DNA of 64,000 bases. Source: PWXP01 sp040772845. GTDB taxonomy: Bacteria > Planctomycetota > Planctomycetia > Pirellulales > Thermoguttaceae. Numbering within the stretch: the first letter of the stretch is position 1; each line of letters starts with the position of its first letter. The position numbers and the translations under genes were made by a program. Under the pieces are notes generated by a model. It did not search any database and had not been told where the DNA came from. It saw only the letters and a list, made by a program, of their open reading frames with translations. Of the stretch, positions 18,833 to 27,749 are shown in pieces. Location: NCBI GenBank assembly GCA_040772845.1, contig JAXGXG010000002.1:682001-746000 (forward strand), in the 5' to 3' direction.

Positions 18833-20491
18833 ATGTTCTACCTGAAACGGCTCAAGGCAGGCGTCGGCAAGACGCGGCGCCAGGCACAAAGGGGCTGTCG
18901 CATAGCGTGTGTATTGGCTGGGGCGGTTGCGTCGTTGCTGGTAGCGGCGTCGTCCGCGATGGCCCAGGCGCCTCCGCCTGCCCCGTTGCCACAGGGTCCG
19001 GCGGCCCAGCGGGCCCCGATGAGCGTGTGGGATGCTCAGGAGGATGCCCTGATTGCCGGCATGGTCGATACGGGCAAGGTCATGCAGATCGACCCCCGAT
19101 TTTCCAAGCTGATCAAGACCAAGCGGCCGGTGAGCCGGGTTTCGGTCACGAATCCTGAAGTCCTGGAGATTATCCAGTTTGGGCCGACGGAGTTCGAGTT
19201 GATCGGTGGCCGGACCGGGACGACAACCCTTACCTTCTGGATTGACTGCAACGAAGAGAACTGCGAGATCCTGCGGTATCTTGTCCAGGTTTCGCCGGAC
19301 GAGGCGGTTGAAGAGCGACGCGAGGTCGAGTACGCGGTTCTGGAACGCAAAATCAACGAGTTGTTCCCGAACAGTCGGGTCCAGCTCATACCGATTGCCG
19401 ACAAGCTGGTTGTGCGGGGGCAGGCTCGCGATGCCGAGGAAGCGACGCGCATTCTCTCGATTGTCCGCGGCGAGTCGGGTGATGAGGGTCCGCAGGCGAG
19501 GGCAAGTGTGAACCAGGGGGCAGCGTCGTCACCGTTCCCCGGCGCAAGCGATCTGCCGCCGTCCAATGTGATCAATATGCTTCAAGTGGCGGGCGAAATG
19601 CAGGTGCTGCTGAAGGTGCGGGTGGCCGAGTTGAGTCGAACCGCCCTGCGCAAGATGGGCTCGGAGTTCAACGTTGACGCAGGTGATTTCACCTTCGATT
19701 CGTTGCTTGGCCTGACCGGCAGTGTGAAGGCCGTGCTCGATTCGAGTGACGTCCGCTTCGTCCTTGAGGCCCTGAGCACGAACAGCTACTCGAAGATTCT
19801 GGCCGAGCCGAACCTGGTTACGCTGAGCGGGCAGCCGGCCTACTTCCTGGCAGGCGGCGAGTTCGCGGTGCCGGTGGTGGTTGGGGTTGAAGGCGCGGCG
19901 GCTGCTACGACCAATTTCCGATCTTTCGGTACGCAACTGGCGTTCACGCCTACCGTTCTGGACAAGGATCGTATCCGGCTGCATGTTACGCCGTCGATCA
20001 GCAATATCAACAGCGATAACGAGGTCGATGGCATTCCTGGGCTCGATACCCGAGCCGTTACGACGACGGTCGATCTGCGTGAGGGGCAGTGGCTGGCGAT
20101 TGCCGGTTTGCTTCAGGACCAGCAGGCGGGCAGCAAGTCGCGGGTTCCGTTCCTGGGCGATGTCCCCGGGCTGGATAGCGTGTTCAGCAAGAAGGACGTG
20201 CGGCGCGAGGAAACGGAACTGATTATCCTTGTGAGCCCCGAACTGGTTCATCCGCTGGAGGCGGAAGAGGCGCCGCAGATTCTTCCGGGCATGGAAGTCA
20301 CAGAACCGGGCAACTGGGCCTTCTTCGCAAGCGGCAGTATCGAAGGCCGGCCCAACTGCGAGCACCGCAGCACGGTCTGGCCGAATGTCCAACGCGAGAT
20401 CATCCGGTCGCATCTGAACGGCAAGCGGCAGGTTGGCTACCAGGAAAGCGAAGGCTATTACATTCAGGGCGAGCACGGGTTTTCGCACTAG
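18833..20491 (+). CDS. cpaC: Tad/Flp pilus outer-membrane secretin (CpaC/RcpA type)
   Basis: A 552-residue secretin that forms the outer-membrane channel of the Tad pilus. After a signal sequence (VLAGAVASLLVAASSAMAQA) comes the pilus-formation N-terminal domain (KTKRPVSRVSVTNPEVLEI, IGGRTGTTTLTFW), then a BON-like region (INELFPNSRVQLI...LVVRGQA). The secretin beta domain contains ILAEPNLVTLSGQPAYFLAGG, AFTPTVLDKDRIRLHVTP and the terminal LPFLGD-like VPFLGDVPGLDSVFS. ATG 18833 is favoured because GAGG lies 9 bases upstream; ATG 18818 is the alternative. It heads a plus-strand unit with the two lipoprotein genes that follow. The C-terminal extension beyond the secretin core is about 85 residues. 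Confidence 0.9.
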   Translation: MFYLKRLKAGVGKTRRQAQRGCRIACVLAGAVASLLVAASSAMAQAPPPAPLPQGPAAQRAPMSVWDAQEDALIAGMVDTGKVMQIDPRFSKLIKTKRPVSRVSVTNPEVLEIIQFGPTEFELIGGRTGTTTLTFWIDCNEENCEILRYLVQVSPDEAVEERREVEYAVLERKINELFPNSRVQLIPIADKLVVRGQARDAEEATRILSIVRGESGDEGPQARASVNQGAASSPFPGASDLPPSNVINMLQVAGEMQVLLKVRVAELSRTALRKMGSEFNVDAGDFTFDSLLGLTGSVKAVLDSSDVRFVLEALSTNSYSKILAEPNLVTLSGQPAYFLAGGEFAVPVVVGVEGAAAATTNFRSFGTQLAFTPTVLDKDRIRLHVTPSISNINSDNEVDGIPGLDTRAVTTTVDLREGQWLAIAGLLQDQQAGSKSRVPFLGDVPGLDSVFSKKDVRREETELIILVSPELVHPLEAEEAPQILPGMEVTEPGNWAFFASGSIEGRPNCEHRSTVWPNVQREIIRSHLNGKRQVGYQESEGYYIQGEHGFSH

Positions 20492-20596
20492 GGCCGCCCA
20501 ATCCACTCCACGGCGGCATCGGACGGCCGGTGGCCGCCGCACAACACCAGGCAACCGCCACCTTTCCCGTAGGTGGAACTAAAGGAGATCCGAGTC

Positions 20597-21172
20597 ATGA
20601 AGGGGGATAACCATCGGCTGCGTTTGTTGCTGGTCAGTGCCAGTCTGCTGTTGCTGGCGGCAACCGGCTGTCAAGGCTGGGGCACCTGGTTCCGGGACCC
20701 CGCCCCGGCCCCGCTGGGCGCCCTGAGCGATCCGATCTGGCGCAATCAGGAGGCCAATGCGGAACGGTCCGACTTTGTCATCTATCAACATGAATTCCAG
20801 GGCAATACCGAGTGGCTGAACACGGGCGGCGAGGACCATGTGAAGCAAATCGCCTATCGGCTTCTCAATGGGCAGGATGCCCAGGTGCTGGTTGAACGGA
20901 GCATGTCTTCGCCTCGCGAGGACACCGAGTTCAAGTATCCCGTCCACCCGAATCCCGAACTGGACATGCAGCGGCGCGACATCGTTGTCCGCTCGCTCGC
21001 AGCGATGGGCGTGGCAGACGCGGACCAGCGCGTGGTGGTTTCTCCGGCCCTGACGCCCGGCTTCACTGCGGACGAGGCCGAGTCGGCCTACCGGACGGGT
21101 GTCGGCGCGGCCAGCTTCGGTGTGCCTCGAGACGGTTTTGGCGGCTTCATTACCGGGGGCGGTAGATTCTAG
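20597..21172 (+). CDS. Small Tad-locus lipoprotein (possibly CpaD-like)
   Basis: A 191-residue predicted lipoprotein with a lipobox-like LLAATGC after a hydrophobic signal. The mature part includes QVLVERSMSSP and a conserved-looking QRRDIVVRSLAAMGVADADQ. These recall the CpaD outer-membrane lipoproteins of Tad loci, which help the secretin, but similarity is too weak to be firm. The tail is glycine-rich. AAAGGAG precedes the ATG at 20597. It sits between the secretin and the TPR gene on the same strand (106 and 140 bp gaps), so a role in Tad outer-membrane assembly is inferred from position. Confidence 0.7.
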   Translation: MKGDNHRLRLLLVSASLLLLAATGCQGWGTWFRDPAPAPLGALSDPIWRNQEANAERSDFVIYQHEFQGNTEWLNTGGEDHVKQIAYRLLNGQDAQVLVERSMSSPREDTEFKYPVHPNPELDMQRRDIVVRSLAAMGVADADQRVVVSPALTPGFTADEAESAYRTGVGAASFGVPRDGFGGFITGGGRF

Positions 21173-21312
21173 TCGGAATGACATGACGCCGGGCGGTCGG
21201 ATTCTCGTCCGACGCCCGGCGTGGTCGCGATCGTTGCGGCGTGATCTGAAGATGTTACGGAGCAGATGCGTTCGGTCAATCCGGGAACCTCAAGAAAGAC
21301 ACCTATCCTATC

Positions 21313-22590
21313 ATGAGAGCTTCTTCTTTTGCACTTCTGGCATTCCTCGGTTTGGGATCGACTCTTGTCGGATGCTCGGGGTTCCAGCCGTTCTGGCAAC
21401 CGAGTTCCCAAGAGACGGCGGCCGCGAAACGCTCGGTCGAGGGGCCGATCGCCCTGGCGCGTCTTGCCGAGCAGCGAGGGAAGACGCTCGAAGCCGAACG
21501 TCTTTACAGGTCGATTCTGGAGAAGAGCCCCGACAATCCGGTGATCTATCATCGACTGGCAATCATTCAGTCGCAGAAGGGACGGTTTGAAGAAGCCAAT
21601 GCCTACTTCGACCAGGCACTGCGACTGAAGTCGGATGATCCGACGCTCATCTGCGACGCCGGATACTGCCAGTACCTGCAGCAGCGAGGCGATATGGCCG
21701 AATCGCTGTTTCGGCGGGCCCTGGACATGGATCCGCACCACGAGGCATCGATGAATAATCTGGCCCTGGTGCTGGGCGAGCGAGGCGATGACCGGGGGGC
21801 CTTTGCGCTGTTCCGCCGTGCTGGAAGCGAGGCCAAGGCACACGTCAACATGGGATTCGTCTATACGCGGCGCGGCGAACTGGCGAAGGCGAAGGACGCT
21901 TACAACCGCGCCCTGAGCCTGGACCCGAACATGATCACCGCAGCGGAAGCGATGGTTCAACTGACCCAGTTTGAAAAGCAGGCCAAGCGGGCGGTGGCCT
22001 ACTCCAGTCGGCCGAACGCAAATCGTGTTGAATATCGCGAGGTCGCTGAAGAGGTCGCTTACGCTCCACAGGGGCATGTAGCCTTGCCTCCGCGGCCTCG
22101 TGCAATGCCTCCGGTTAGCGAACCTGGTTTCGATGCCGATGCGGCCCCGATTCCATCGGACGTTGCTCAACAGGACGTTGCTCAATTGTACCGCGACGGC
22201 GCGGATTGGGCGGAGTACAATACGGCAATCGAGCTGGCAACGGAGGCGGTCGAGATTCAAACGACCCCAGCGGTTGAGCCCGTCGCCACGTGGACCGGAT
22301 ACAATAGGCCGTCGCCTGAGCCTGAAGTCGCCGAGATGCCCCAGACGACGCGGTTGCCGGAGACTGCCGTTCCGGCGGAGTCGTGGGAGGGTTCAATCGC
22401 CCCGCTTCCGCCGCCCATGCCGGGCGGTTTCTCGGCTCCCATGCCGGAAGCGATGCCGGAGACCCGAGACGGCTCGGCTTCGGCCCCGTTGCCGCCTTCC
22501 ATGCCTTCCTGGAACGCCGGTTCGGACGAAACGCTCATGGAAGTGCCGCAAACGAATACGTTCGGCTGGCACGTGGAGCAGGAACGCTAG
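21313..22590 (+). CDS. TPR lipoprotein of the Tad locus (TadD-like)
   Basis: A 425-residue protein with a lipobox (TLVGC) near residue 21. Residues about 45-220 hold four to five tetratricopeptide repeats, for example AEQRGKTLEAERLYRSILEK and NMGFVYTRRGELAKAKDAY. TadD, a TPR lipoprotein, aids secretin assembly in known Tad systems, so this is the likely equivalent. The last 200 residues are proline-rich and disordered with repeated acidic/proline motifs. Its TAG stop codon forms the first three bases of the MITE-like repeat at 22588. The ribosome binding site is weak. Confidence 0.8.
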   Translation: MRASSFALLAFLGLGSTLVGCSGFQPFWQPSSQETAAAKRSVEGPIALARLAEQRGKTLEAERLYRSILEKSPDNPVIYHRLAIIQSQKGRFEEANAYFDQALRLKSDDPTLICDAGYCQYLQQRGDMAESLFRRALDMDPHHEASMNNLALVLGERGDDRGAFALFRRAGSEAKAHVNMGFVYTRRGELAKAKDAYNRALSLDPNMITAAEAMVQLTQFEKQAKRAVAYSSRPNANRVEYREVAEEVAYAPQGHVALPPRPRAMPPVSEPGFDADAAPIPSDVAQQDVAQLYRDGADWAEYNTAIELATEAVEIQTTPAVEPVATWTGYNRPSPEPEVAEMPQTTRLPETAVPAESWEGSIAPLPPPMPGGFSAPMPEAMPETRDGSASAPLPPSMPSWNAGSDETLMEVPQTNTFGWHVEQER

Positions 22591-22772
22591 CCCGGATTAT
22601 TCATCCACGTAGCGTGGGTCAAGGTCGCGTAGATCGTTGGTGGGTTCGCACAAGCCGCAACCGAGCTGATTTACCGCCTGCCGCCTGGAACAAGGACGGC
22701 ATCAGCGACCGATGACCCACCAAGGAAGCGGCTTGTTTGACCCGCCCTACCTATCGTGAATAATCGGGGCTA
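22588..22772. repeat. MITE-like element, copy A (full length)
   Basis: A 185-bp non-coding element with imperfect terminal inverted repeats of about 35 bp. The left end begins TAGCCCGGATTATTCA and the right end, on the other strand, begins TAGCCCCGATTATTCA; both continue to a GGGTCAA block. The termini abut TA dinucleotides on both sides, as expected for a TA target duplication. The first three bases are the stop codon of the TPR gene. Copies B (inverted) and C (truncated) lie at 42670 and 54061. It contains no open frame of note. Confidence 0.75.
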
Positions 22773-22797
22773 GGTTTGCGGCATCGGTCGCCGCTGG

Positions 22798-23793
22798 TCA
22801 GTCAGGGGCCCCTTGCTCGTTGCCGCCAGCCACCGGATGGAATGCCGAGGGCATGGCCGAGGCCTCTTGAAGCGACGCCGCCGGAGAGAGCAAACCGCCC
22901 GGGCGGTTCTCTTCCATGACAAAGCCGCGAAGTTCGATAGCCGCCGGCGAAAGCAGGAGCAGGTACACCGGAGGCGCCAGGCATAGAACCAGCGGGAACA
23001 GCATGTGGATCGACGTGCGATTCCCCTTCTCTTCGGCAAGCTGCCGGCGCTGCCGGCGCACGTCCATGGCGAACTGATGGAATGCCGGCGCTACTGCCCC
23101 GCCATGATGCTCTGTCTGGCCGATCACCGACGCCAGGGACTGGACTTCCTGCGTATCGACCCGCTCGGCAAATCCGTGGACGGCTCGACTCAACGTGCCG
23201 GAATCGGCCTGGCGACCCACAATGCGCAATTCGCAGGCGAGGTCCGGATAGCTCTGCGCCAGTTCGCTTCCGACACGGGAAAGCGCCTGCGTGAAGGTCA
23301 ACCCGCCGGTCATGCACATGCTGATCATGTCCAGCGCGTCCGGAAGCGAATACTCGATGCGTTGCACGCGCGCCTTGGCCCTTGAGCCGACCACCAGCCG
23401 CGGAACGGCGTACAGAAGGATCATGCCGAGCACGCCTGCAATGAGCAACTGGAGATTCGGCGGCGCGCCCGGTTCCGCTTGGACCACCAGCATCGTACCA
23501 ACCAGGAAGATCCAGCCGAACACCAGGATATTGCGCAACGCCAGATATTCATTTGCCGCATCGCGATGGTAGTATCCAGCCCGGCACAGGTCCAACGAAA
23601 GGCGCTTTCGCGTCTTGGCTCCCACCGGAAGCAACGCGGCCAGCGGACGCGTGAGGGGGCCGAAGATCATCGGCCGGGTCTGCCCTGCGGCAAACACGTC
23701 TGCCTCGCGCGATGCGCCCCTGCGGGTCATCAGCATGGCTGCGCCGAAGAACAACAGCGACACGGCCAGAAATACGTAGAGCGGAATCAACAT
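22798..23793 (-). CDS. tadC: Tad pilus inner-membrane platform protein TadC
   Basis: A 331-residue polytopic protein of the type II secretion F family. Membrane segments lie at about residues 3-20, 90-150 (two) and 260-290. The conserved cytoplasmic part has SLPDALDMISMCMTGGLTFTQALSRVG and the later HHGGAVAPAFHQFAMDVRRQRR, typical of TadC. With TadB it forms the inner-membrane platform on which TadA acts. It is the last gene of the minus-strand operon that starts with the pilins at 29373. The tail (about 40 residues) is low complexity. Confidence 0.9.
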   Translation of the reverse strand: MLIPLYVFLAVSLLFFGAAMLMTRRGASREADVFAAGQTRPMIFGPLTRPLAALLPVGAKTRKRLSLDLCRAGYYHRDAANEYLALRNILVFGWIFLVGTMLVVQAEPGAPPNLQLLIAGVLGMILLYAVPRLVVGSRAKARVQRIEYSLPDALDMISMCMTGGLTFTQALSRVGSELAQSYPDLACELRIVGRQADSGTLSRAVHGFAERVDTQEVQSLASVIGQTEHHGGAVAPAFHQFAMDVRRQRRQLAEEKGNRTSIHMLFPLVLCLAPPVYLLLLSPAAIELRGFVMEENRPGGLLSPAASLQEASAMPSAFHPVAGGNEQGAPD

Positions 23794-23883
23794 GACAGCA
23801 ACTCCGATTGCAGTAGTTTAGCTTGTTGTTCGTACTGGAGCATCCCGGCAGATATCATTTCTCGACCCATCGCACCATCTCGC

Positions 23884-23956
23884 CATTCGCCAGTCCACAT
23901 TCGCCAGTCCACATTCGCCAGTCCACATTCGTCATTCGTCATTCGACATTCGACAT
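23884..23956. repeat. Short tandem repeat between tadB and tadC
   Basis: Three head-to-tail copies of a 14-bp unit ATTCGCCAGTCCAC (23884-23925) are followed by degenerate shorter ATTCGTC/ATTCGAC units up to 23956. The array ends three bases before the tadB stop. There are no spacers, so it is not CRISPR. Such arrays change length by slippage and could alter the tadB-tadC transcript. Confidence 0.85.
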
Positions 23957-23958
23957 TT

Positions 23959-24891
23959 CTAATACATGGGTTTCAGCAGCCGGGCCGTCCAGATGAGCCC
24001 AACCAGTTCCATGACGGCGGCGGTCAACAGCAGGGTCTGTCCCAGCGGGGTGTCGATCATGGCCTGGGCGTAGTGGTTATGGAACAGGAACATGTAAACG
24101 AACAGGATGGGGCCCAGCGCCGCGACAAAGAAGGCCGACGTCCGACCGGCGCTGGTCGATGCCCGCAATTGTCGCCGATAGCTGGCCCGCTCGCGGATTG
24201 ATAACGCCAGCCGCTCGAGCACTTCCGCAACGTTTCCACCCGTCTCGCGATGCACGCTCAACAGGGCAGCGAAAATCTTCACATCCACCAGGCGAACCCG
24301 GCCGGCAAGAGATCGAACGGCCGCCGGAATCCCAAGCCCCATGGCAAGCTGACGCGAACAGTAGGCGAACTCGGCCGCCAGCGGTTTCGGGCCTTCCGTT
24401 CCGGCTTGTGCAATCGCCTCGTCCAGGCTGTTGCCTGCTCGAACGCTGCGGGCAAGGAACTCCAATGCCGCCGGAAACTGCTTCTGCAGCAGTGCGATGT
24501 GCCGAACGCGCCGTACGGACAGGATGACCAGTACGAGCGTGGCGCCACCCAATCCGCTGGTGCATGCGATAATGGGGTGATCGGTCCAAAGGAAGGCGGC
24601 GCCGCCGGCCAACAGCGCCCCCAAGGCGACCAGCAAGGCGCCACTGACGGGTGTCAGGCCCCAGCCGGTCTCTTGCACCATGCGGGCGAACCAGCGGTCG
24701 AATCGGGTGGCGATGCCCCCGGTGTCGGTTTCCAGGTCCAGCCGTTCCAGGCGCCGCAGGCGAACCGGGCGACTGGCTGCGTTGCGCCCGCCTGCAACTG
24801 CCGCAACCAAATCGCGAGCAAACATTCCCACGGCCACGATTCCCATCGATAGTCCGAGGAAGAGCATCAAAGCGATGATTTGATTGTCCAC
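23959..24891 (-). CDS. tadB: Tad pilus inner-membrane platform protein TadB
   Basis: A 310-residue T2SS-F-family protein. It begins at GTG 24891 (VDNQIIALMLFLGLSMG), preceded by AGGAG at 8 bases. The open frame extends upstream to 25107, but that part lacks membrane segments and overlaps tadA, so it is not coding. Transmembrane helices lie near residues 5-22, 95-140 and 255-310. The F-domain carries RSVRAGNSLDEAIAQAG and RETGGNVAEVLERLA. It pairs with TadC to form the platform. It is preceded by tadA (140-bp gap holding a palindrome) and followed by tadC. Confidence 0.9.
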   Translation of the reverse strand: MDNQIIALMLFLGLSMGIVAVGMFARDLVAAVAGGRNAASRPVRLRRLERLDLETDTGGIATRFDRWFARMVQETGWGLTPVSGALLVALGALLAGGAAFLWTDHPIIACTSGLGGATLVLVILSVRRVRHIALLQKQFPAALEFLARSVRAGNSLDEAIAQAGTEGPKPLAAEFAYCSRQLAMGLGIPAAVRSLAGRVRLVDVKIFAALLSVHRETGGNVAEVLERLALSIRERASYRRQLRASTSAGRTSAFFVAALGPILFVYMFLFHNHYAQAMIDTPLGQTLLLTAAVMELVGLIWTARLLKPMY

Positions 24892-24976
24892 GTTCCCATC
24901 TCCTGCAAAGTTGATGTATTCGGCGTGTTGTCCGGTTGCTCGTGCTGGCTGCTCGCTGCATCGTGCATCCGCGCTG

Positions 24977-25016
24977 CCCATGGCTGAGGCGGAATTCCAC
25001 CGCCTCAGCACATGGG
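24977..25016. repeat. Palindrome between tadA and tadB
   Basis: CCCATG-GCTGAGGCGG at 24977-24992 pairs with CCGCCTCAGC-A-CATGGG at 25000-25016, a 16-bp stem with a single bulge and 7-nt loop. It lies inside the minus-strand operon, between the tadA stop and the tadB start, without a T-run. An mRNA processing or stabilising hairpin that sets TadA:TadB ratio is possible. Confidence 0.7.
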
Positions 25017-25031
25017 AGCGGAAAACCAGAC

Positions 25032-26378
25032 TCACACAGCGACGCACCTGGCGTCGAAGATATTCTCCTGGAGCATAATGCCGGCCGCCTCGATTTGCGC
25101 CATGCATCGCGGCCGGTAGCCGGTTGCATAGAACTCGCCGATTGCGCCGCCCTCGGCGTCTACGCCGGTCTGGCGGAAGCCGAAAATGTCTTCAATTCGG
25201 TAGCTGCCTTCGGTATATTCGATAATTTCCGAGATCCTGGTAATCCGTCGCATGCCGCCCTTCAAACGCGACAGGTGCACCACCAGGCGGATTCCCGAGG
25301 CGATGTACTGCCGCATGACGGCAACGGGTAAATCGAAGCCGGTCATGGCAATCATCATTTCCAGCCGCGAGAGCGCATCGCGCGTGTCGTTGGCGTGTAC
25401 CGTCGTCATCGACCCCTCGTGACCCGTGTTCATCGCCTGTAGCATGTCAAGGGCCTCCGGGCCGCGGACCTCGCCCAGGATGATCCGGTCGGGCCTCATG
25501 CGGAGACTGTTGCGAACCAGGTCGCGCTGGGTCGTCTCGCCGCTTCCCTCGACGTTCGCTTCGCGCGTTTCCAGCCGGATGACGTGGGGGTGCGAAAGGA
25601 TCAACTCGGCCGAATCCTCGATCGTGATCAACCGTTCGTCTTCCGGAATGAACTCCGACATGGCGTCCAGCAGGGTCGTCTTTCCGGCGCCGGCTCCGCC
25701 GGAAATCAGGCAACTGATCCGCGCTTGCACAGCGGCTGCCAGGAATTCGAGCATCTCGGACAGGGCCGACCCGTTGTTCTCCAGTTCCTCGGCGGAAAGC
25801 GGTTTTGTACCGAAACGCCGAATCGACAGTTTCGGGCCGCCCAGCGCCAACGGCGGAATGACCGCGTTCACCCGAGAACCGTCCGGCAGCCGGGCGTCGA
25901 CCATCGGGCTGACCTCGTCCACCCGGCGTCCTACCCGCGAGACGATCCGCTGAATGATCCGCATGAGGTGCTGCTGATCGGCGAAGACGATATCGGTTCG
26001 TTCCAGCCGACCACGCCGTTCGACGAAGACCTCGTGCGGGCCGTTCACCAGAATGTCGCTGACGGTCGCGTCCTTCATCAGCTTTTCGAGCGGGCCGAGG
26101 CCGAAGATCTCGTCCATCAACTCGTCCAGCATCTTCCGGTGGCCTGCCTCGTCGAGCTGCTTCCGCAACCCCGTGCAGATTTCGTCCGCCAGGCGACGGA
26201 TTTCCGTACCGAGCAGCCGTTCGTCGATCTGCTCGACCACGGAAAGGTCCAGCGTCTCGACCAGCTCTTCGTGAATGGCCGTCTTCAGCCGCTGGAACTC
26301 CAGGTCGGAGGGATCCAGTGCGGCTTCTTCGGCAGGCCGTCGTTTCAGGAATTGTGCAATCATTATTTGACCCAACAT
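25032..26378 (-). CDS. tadA: Tad pilus assembly ATPase TadA/CpaF
   Basis: A 448-residue secretion ATPase of the type II/IV (VirB11/PilT) superfamily. The N-terminal domain contains IFGLGPLEKLMKDATVSDILVNGP. The core has the Walker A motif GGAGAGKTT at about 227-235, the Asp box IEDSAEL, the Walker B region PDRIILGEVRG at about 297-306, and the His box MTTVHAND. It powers pilin assembly and retraction at the inner membrane. Start uncertain: ATG 26378 or ATG 26363, neither with a clear Shine-Dalgarno. It lies between cpaB and tadB on the same strand. Confidence 0.95.
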   Translation of the reverse strand: MLGQIMIAQFLKRRPAEEAALDPSDLEFQRLKTAIHEELVETLDLSVVEQIDERLLGTEIRRLADEICTGLRKQLDEAGHRKMLDELMDEIFGLGPLEKLMKDATVSDILVNGPHEVFVERRGRLERTDIVFADQQHLMRIIQRIVSRVGRRVDEVSPMVDARLPDGSRVNAVIPPLALGGPKLSIRRFGTKPLSAEELENNGSALSEMLEFLAAAVQARISCLISGGAGAGKTTLLDAMSEFIPEDERLITIEDSAELILSHPHVIRLETREANVEGSGETTQRDLVRNSLRMRPDRIILGEVRGPEALDMLQAMNTGHEGSMTTVHANDTRDALSRLEMMIAMTGFDLPVAVMRQYIASGIRLVVHLSRLKGGMRRITRISEIIEYTEGSYRIEDIFGFRQTGVDAEGGAIGEFYATGYRPRCMAQIEAAGIMLQENIFDARCVAV

Positions 26379-26556
26379 CTAGGGTGCGTTGGTCCGGTGA
26401 AAAACCTTGTCGATCTCCACCCGGTCTCTCGCTCCATTACGTTTTACGTTTCTTCGGTAGCAAGGCTCATTCTTTGACCTGCATTACCCGCGGTTCCGTT
26501 GCGTTCCGATTGCTCCTTGGCGGCAGGCGCGTCCTGGGCCCGCCTTGTGTCATCGC

Positions 26557-27606
26557 TCAATGGCGATTCTTATTACGGCAGGTTACGCAGCCTCCGTCGC
26601 CTGCGGCGCCGGCGGGGGCGCCTGCTGACGTGGCTTGCTGTGTCGCATTGGCGGCCGCGATGGCAGCCGCATGCTCGTTGCCGGCGCGAACGTAGGACAC
26701 CGGACGAAGGGTATTCGACCGGGTGTTCGTATCGCTGGAAACCGGAAGCGTGTCAAAGCTCTCGCTGACCGCGACAAGCCCTTGTTCGCCGAATACCGAC
26801 GTGGTCAACTGGCCGCGACGATACACGTGTGTCATCACCGGCGGCTTGGGCGACGGCAGGTTGAGCAAGGTCTCCATGGTCTGTGGCGTCGGGGCAGTGA
26901 CCAGACGATCGTCTTCGGGACCGCGAAGCACCAGGGAAAGCGACCCGCGCCCCTCGATCACCTTCAACGCACTCGCCTGCTGGGGCGTGCAGGCCAAGGT
27001 AACCATGGACGATCGGCCGCTACGGTTCGCGGTTGCCTCTACCCGGCCGCCGGGGAAGATCTGCTCGCCGATGGCCAGAATCTCGACGTGTTCCAGCAGG
27101 GTCACCGTTGTCTCCGGGACACCGCGGCCGGCAAACGTACGGAACATCACGTCCACCACGGCGCCGGGCGAAAGCAGCGTCATCTCCGCCTGCGAGTTGT
27201 CCAGCGGCACCGAGACGGCGCGGTAGCCTGGCTCCAGCCGTTCCGCCACACTGGGACCGGTCCCCACCGGATAAAGGTCGTCGGGAGAGAATGAGACGCC
27301 TTTGGTAACCGGGCTACGCAAAATGCGGCCGGTCAACTGCGATGGTTTGCTCATGAACTCGCGGGGCAGGCCCATTTCGCGAATCTGTTTCCACGTGAGC
27401 TGCCGGACCGTCAAGTCGCCGACCGAAATGGTTCGGCCGGCCGGCAGGTCTACAGCCGCCATGGGAACGGTAACCTGTTGGACTTCCGGCGGCGCCGGGG
27501 GCGCGACCGGCCTGACTGCCAGGTGTTGTTTCGCGGCGTACGCGCCGACCAGGCCGAACAGCGCCGCGAATACTCCCAAGACTAGAGTGCCTGAACTGAT
27601 CTTCAT
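26557..27606 (-). CDS. cpaB: Tad pilus assembly protein CpaB/RcpC
   Basis: A 349-residue periplasmic protein anchored by an N-terminal hydrophobic helix (GTLVLGVFAALFGLVGAYA). A SAF domain follows (VTVPMAAVDLPAGRTISVGDLTVRQLTW), then the RcpC-like region with PLDNSQAEMTLLSPGAVVDVMF and a VEILAIGEQIF strand. CpaB/RcpC links the inner-membrane machine to the secretin. The ATG at 27606 has a GAGGAG block upstream; the longer frame to 27672 is not favoured. The last 60 residues are low complexity, alanine-rich and end with two cysteines. Position in the operon: between tadV and tadA. Confidence 0.92.
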   Translation of the reverse strand: MKISSGTLVLGVFAALFGLVGAYAAKQHLAVRPVAPPAPPEVQQVTVPMAAVDLPAGRTISVGDLTVRQLTWKQIREMGLPREFMSKPSQLTGRILRSPVTKGVSFSPDDLYPVGTGPSVAERLEPGYRAVSVPLDNSQAEMTLLSPGAVVDVMFRTFAGRGVPETTVTLLEHVEILAIGEQIFPGGRVEATANRSGRSSMVTLACTPQQASALKVIEGRGSLSLVLRGPEDDRLVTAPTPQTMETLLNLPSPKPPVMTHVYRRGQLTTSVFGEQGLVAVSESFDTLPVSSDTNTRSNTLRPVSYVRAGNEHAAAIAAANATQQATSAGAPAGAAGDGGCVTCRNKNRH

Positions 27607-27749
27607 GGTTTTTCTCGCTCCTCGACTGAAGGTTGGAGGGCCCGCTCCGTTTTCCGAACCCACTCGCTCCAATTCCCCTCAGTCACTTAAAAGGTTTCTG
27701 GTTTTCCGAATCACGCTGGTTTTGTACTTCACTGCTGTGTGAGAACTGC

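Noticed and set aside
23884..23956. Possible CRISPR array
   Set aside because: The repeats are contiguous 14-bp units without spacers, and there are no cas genes.
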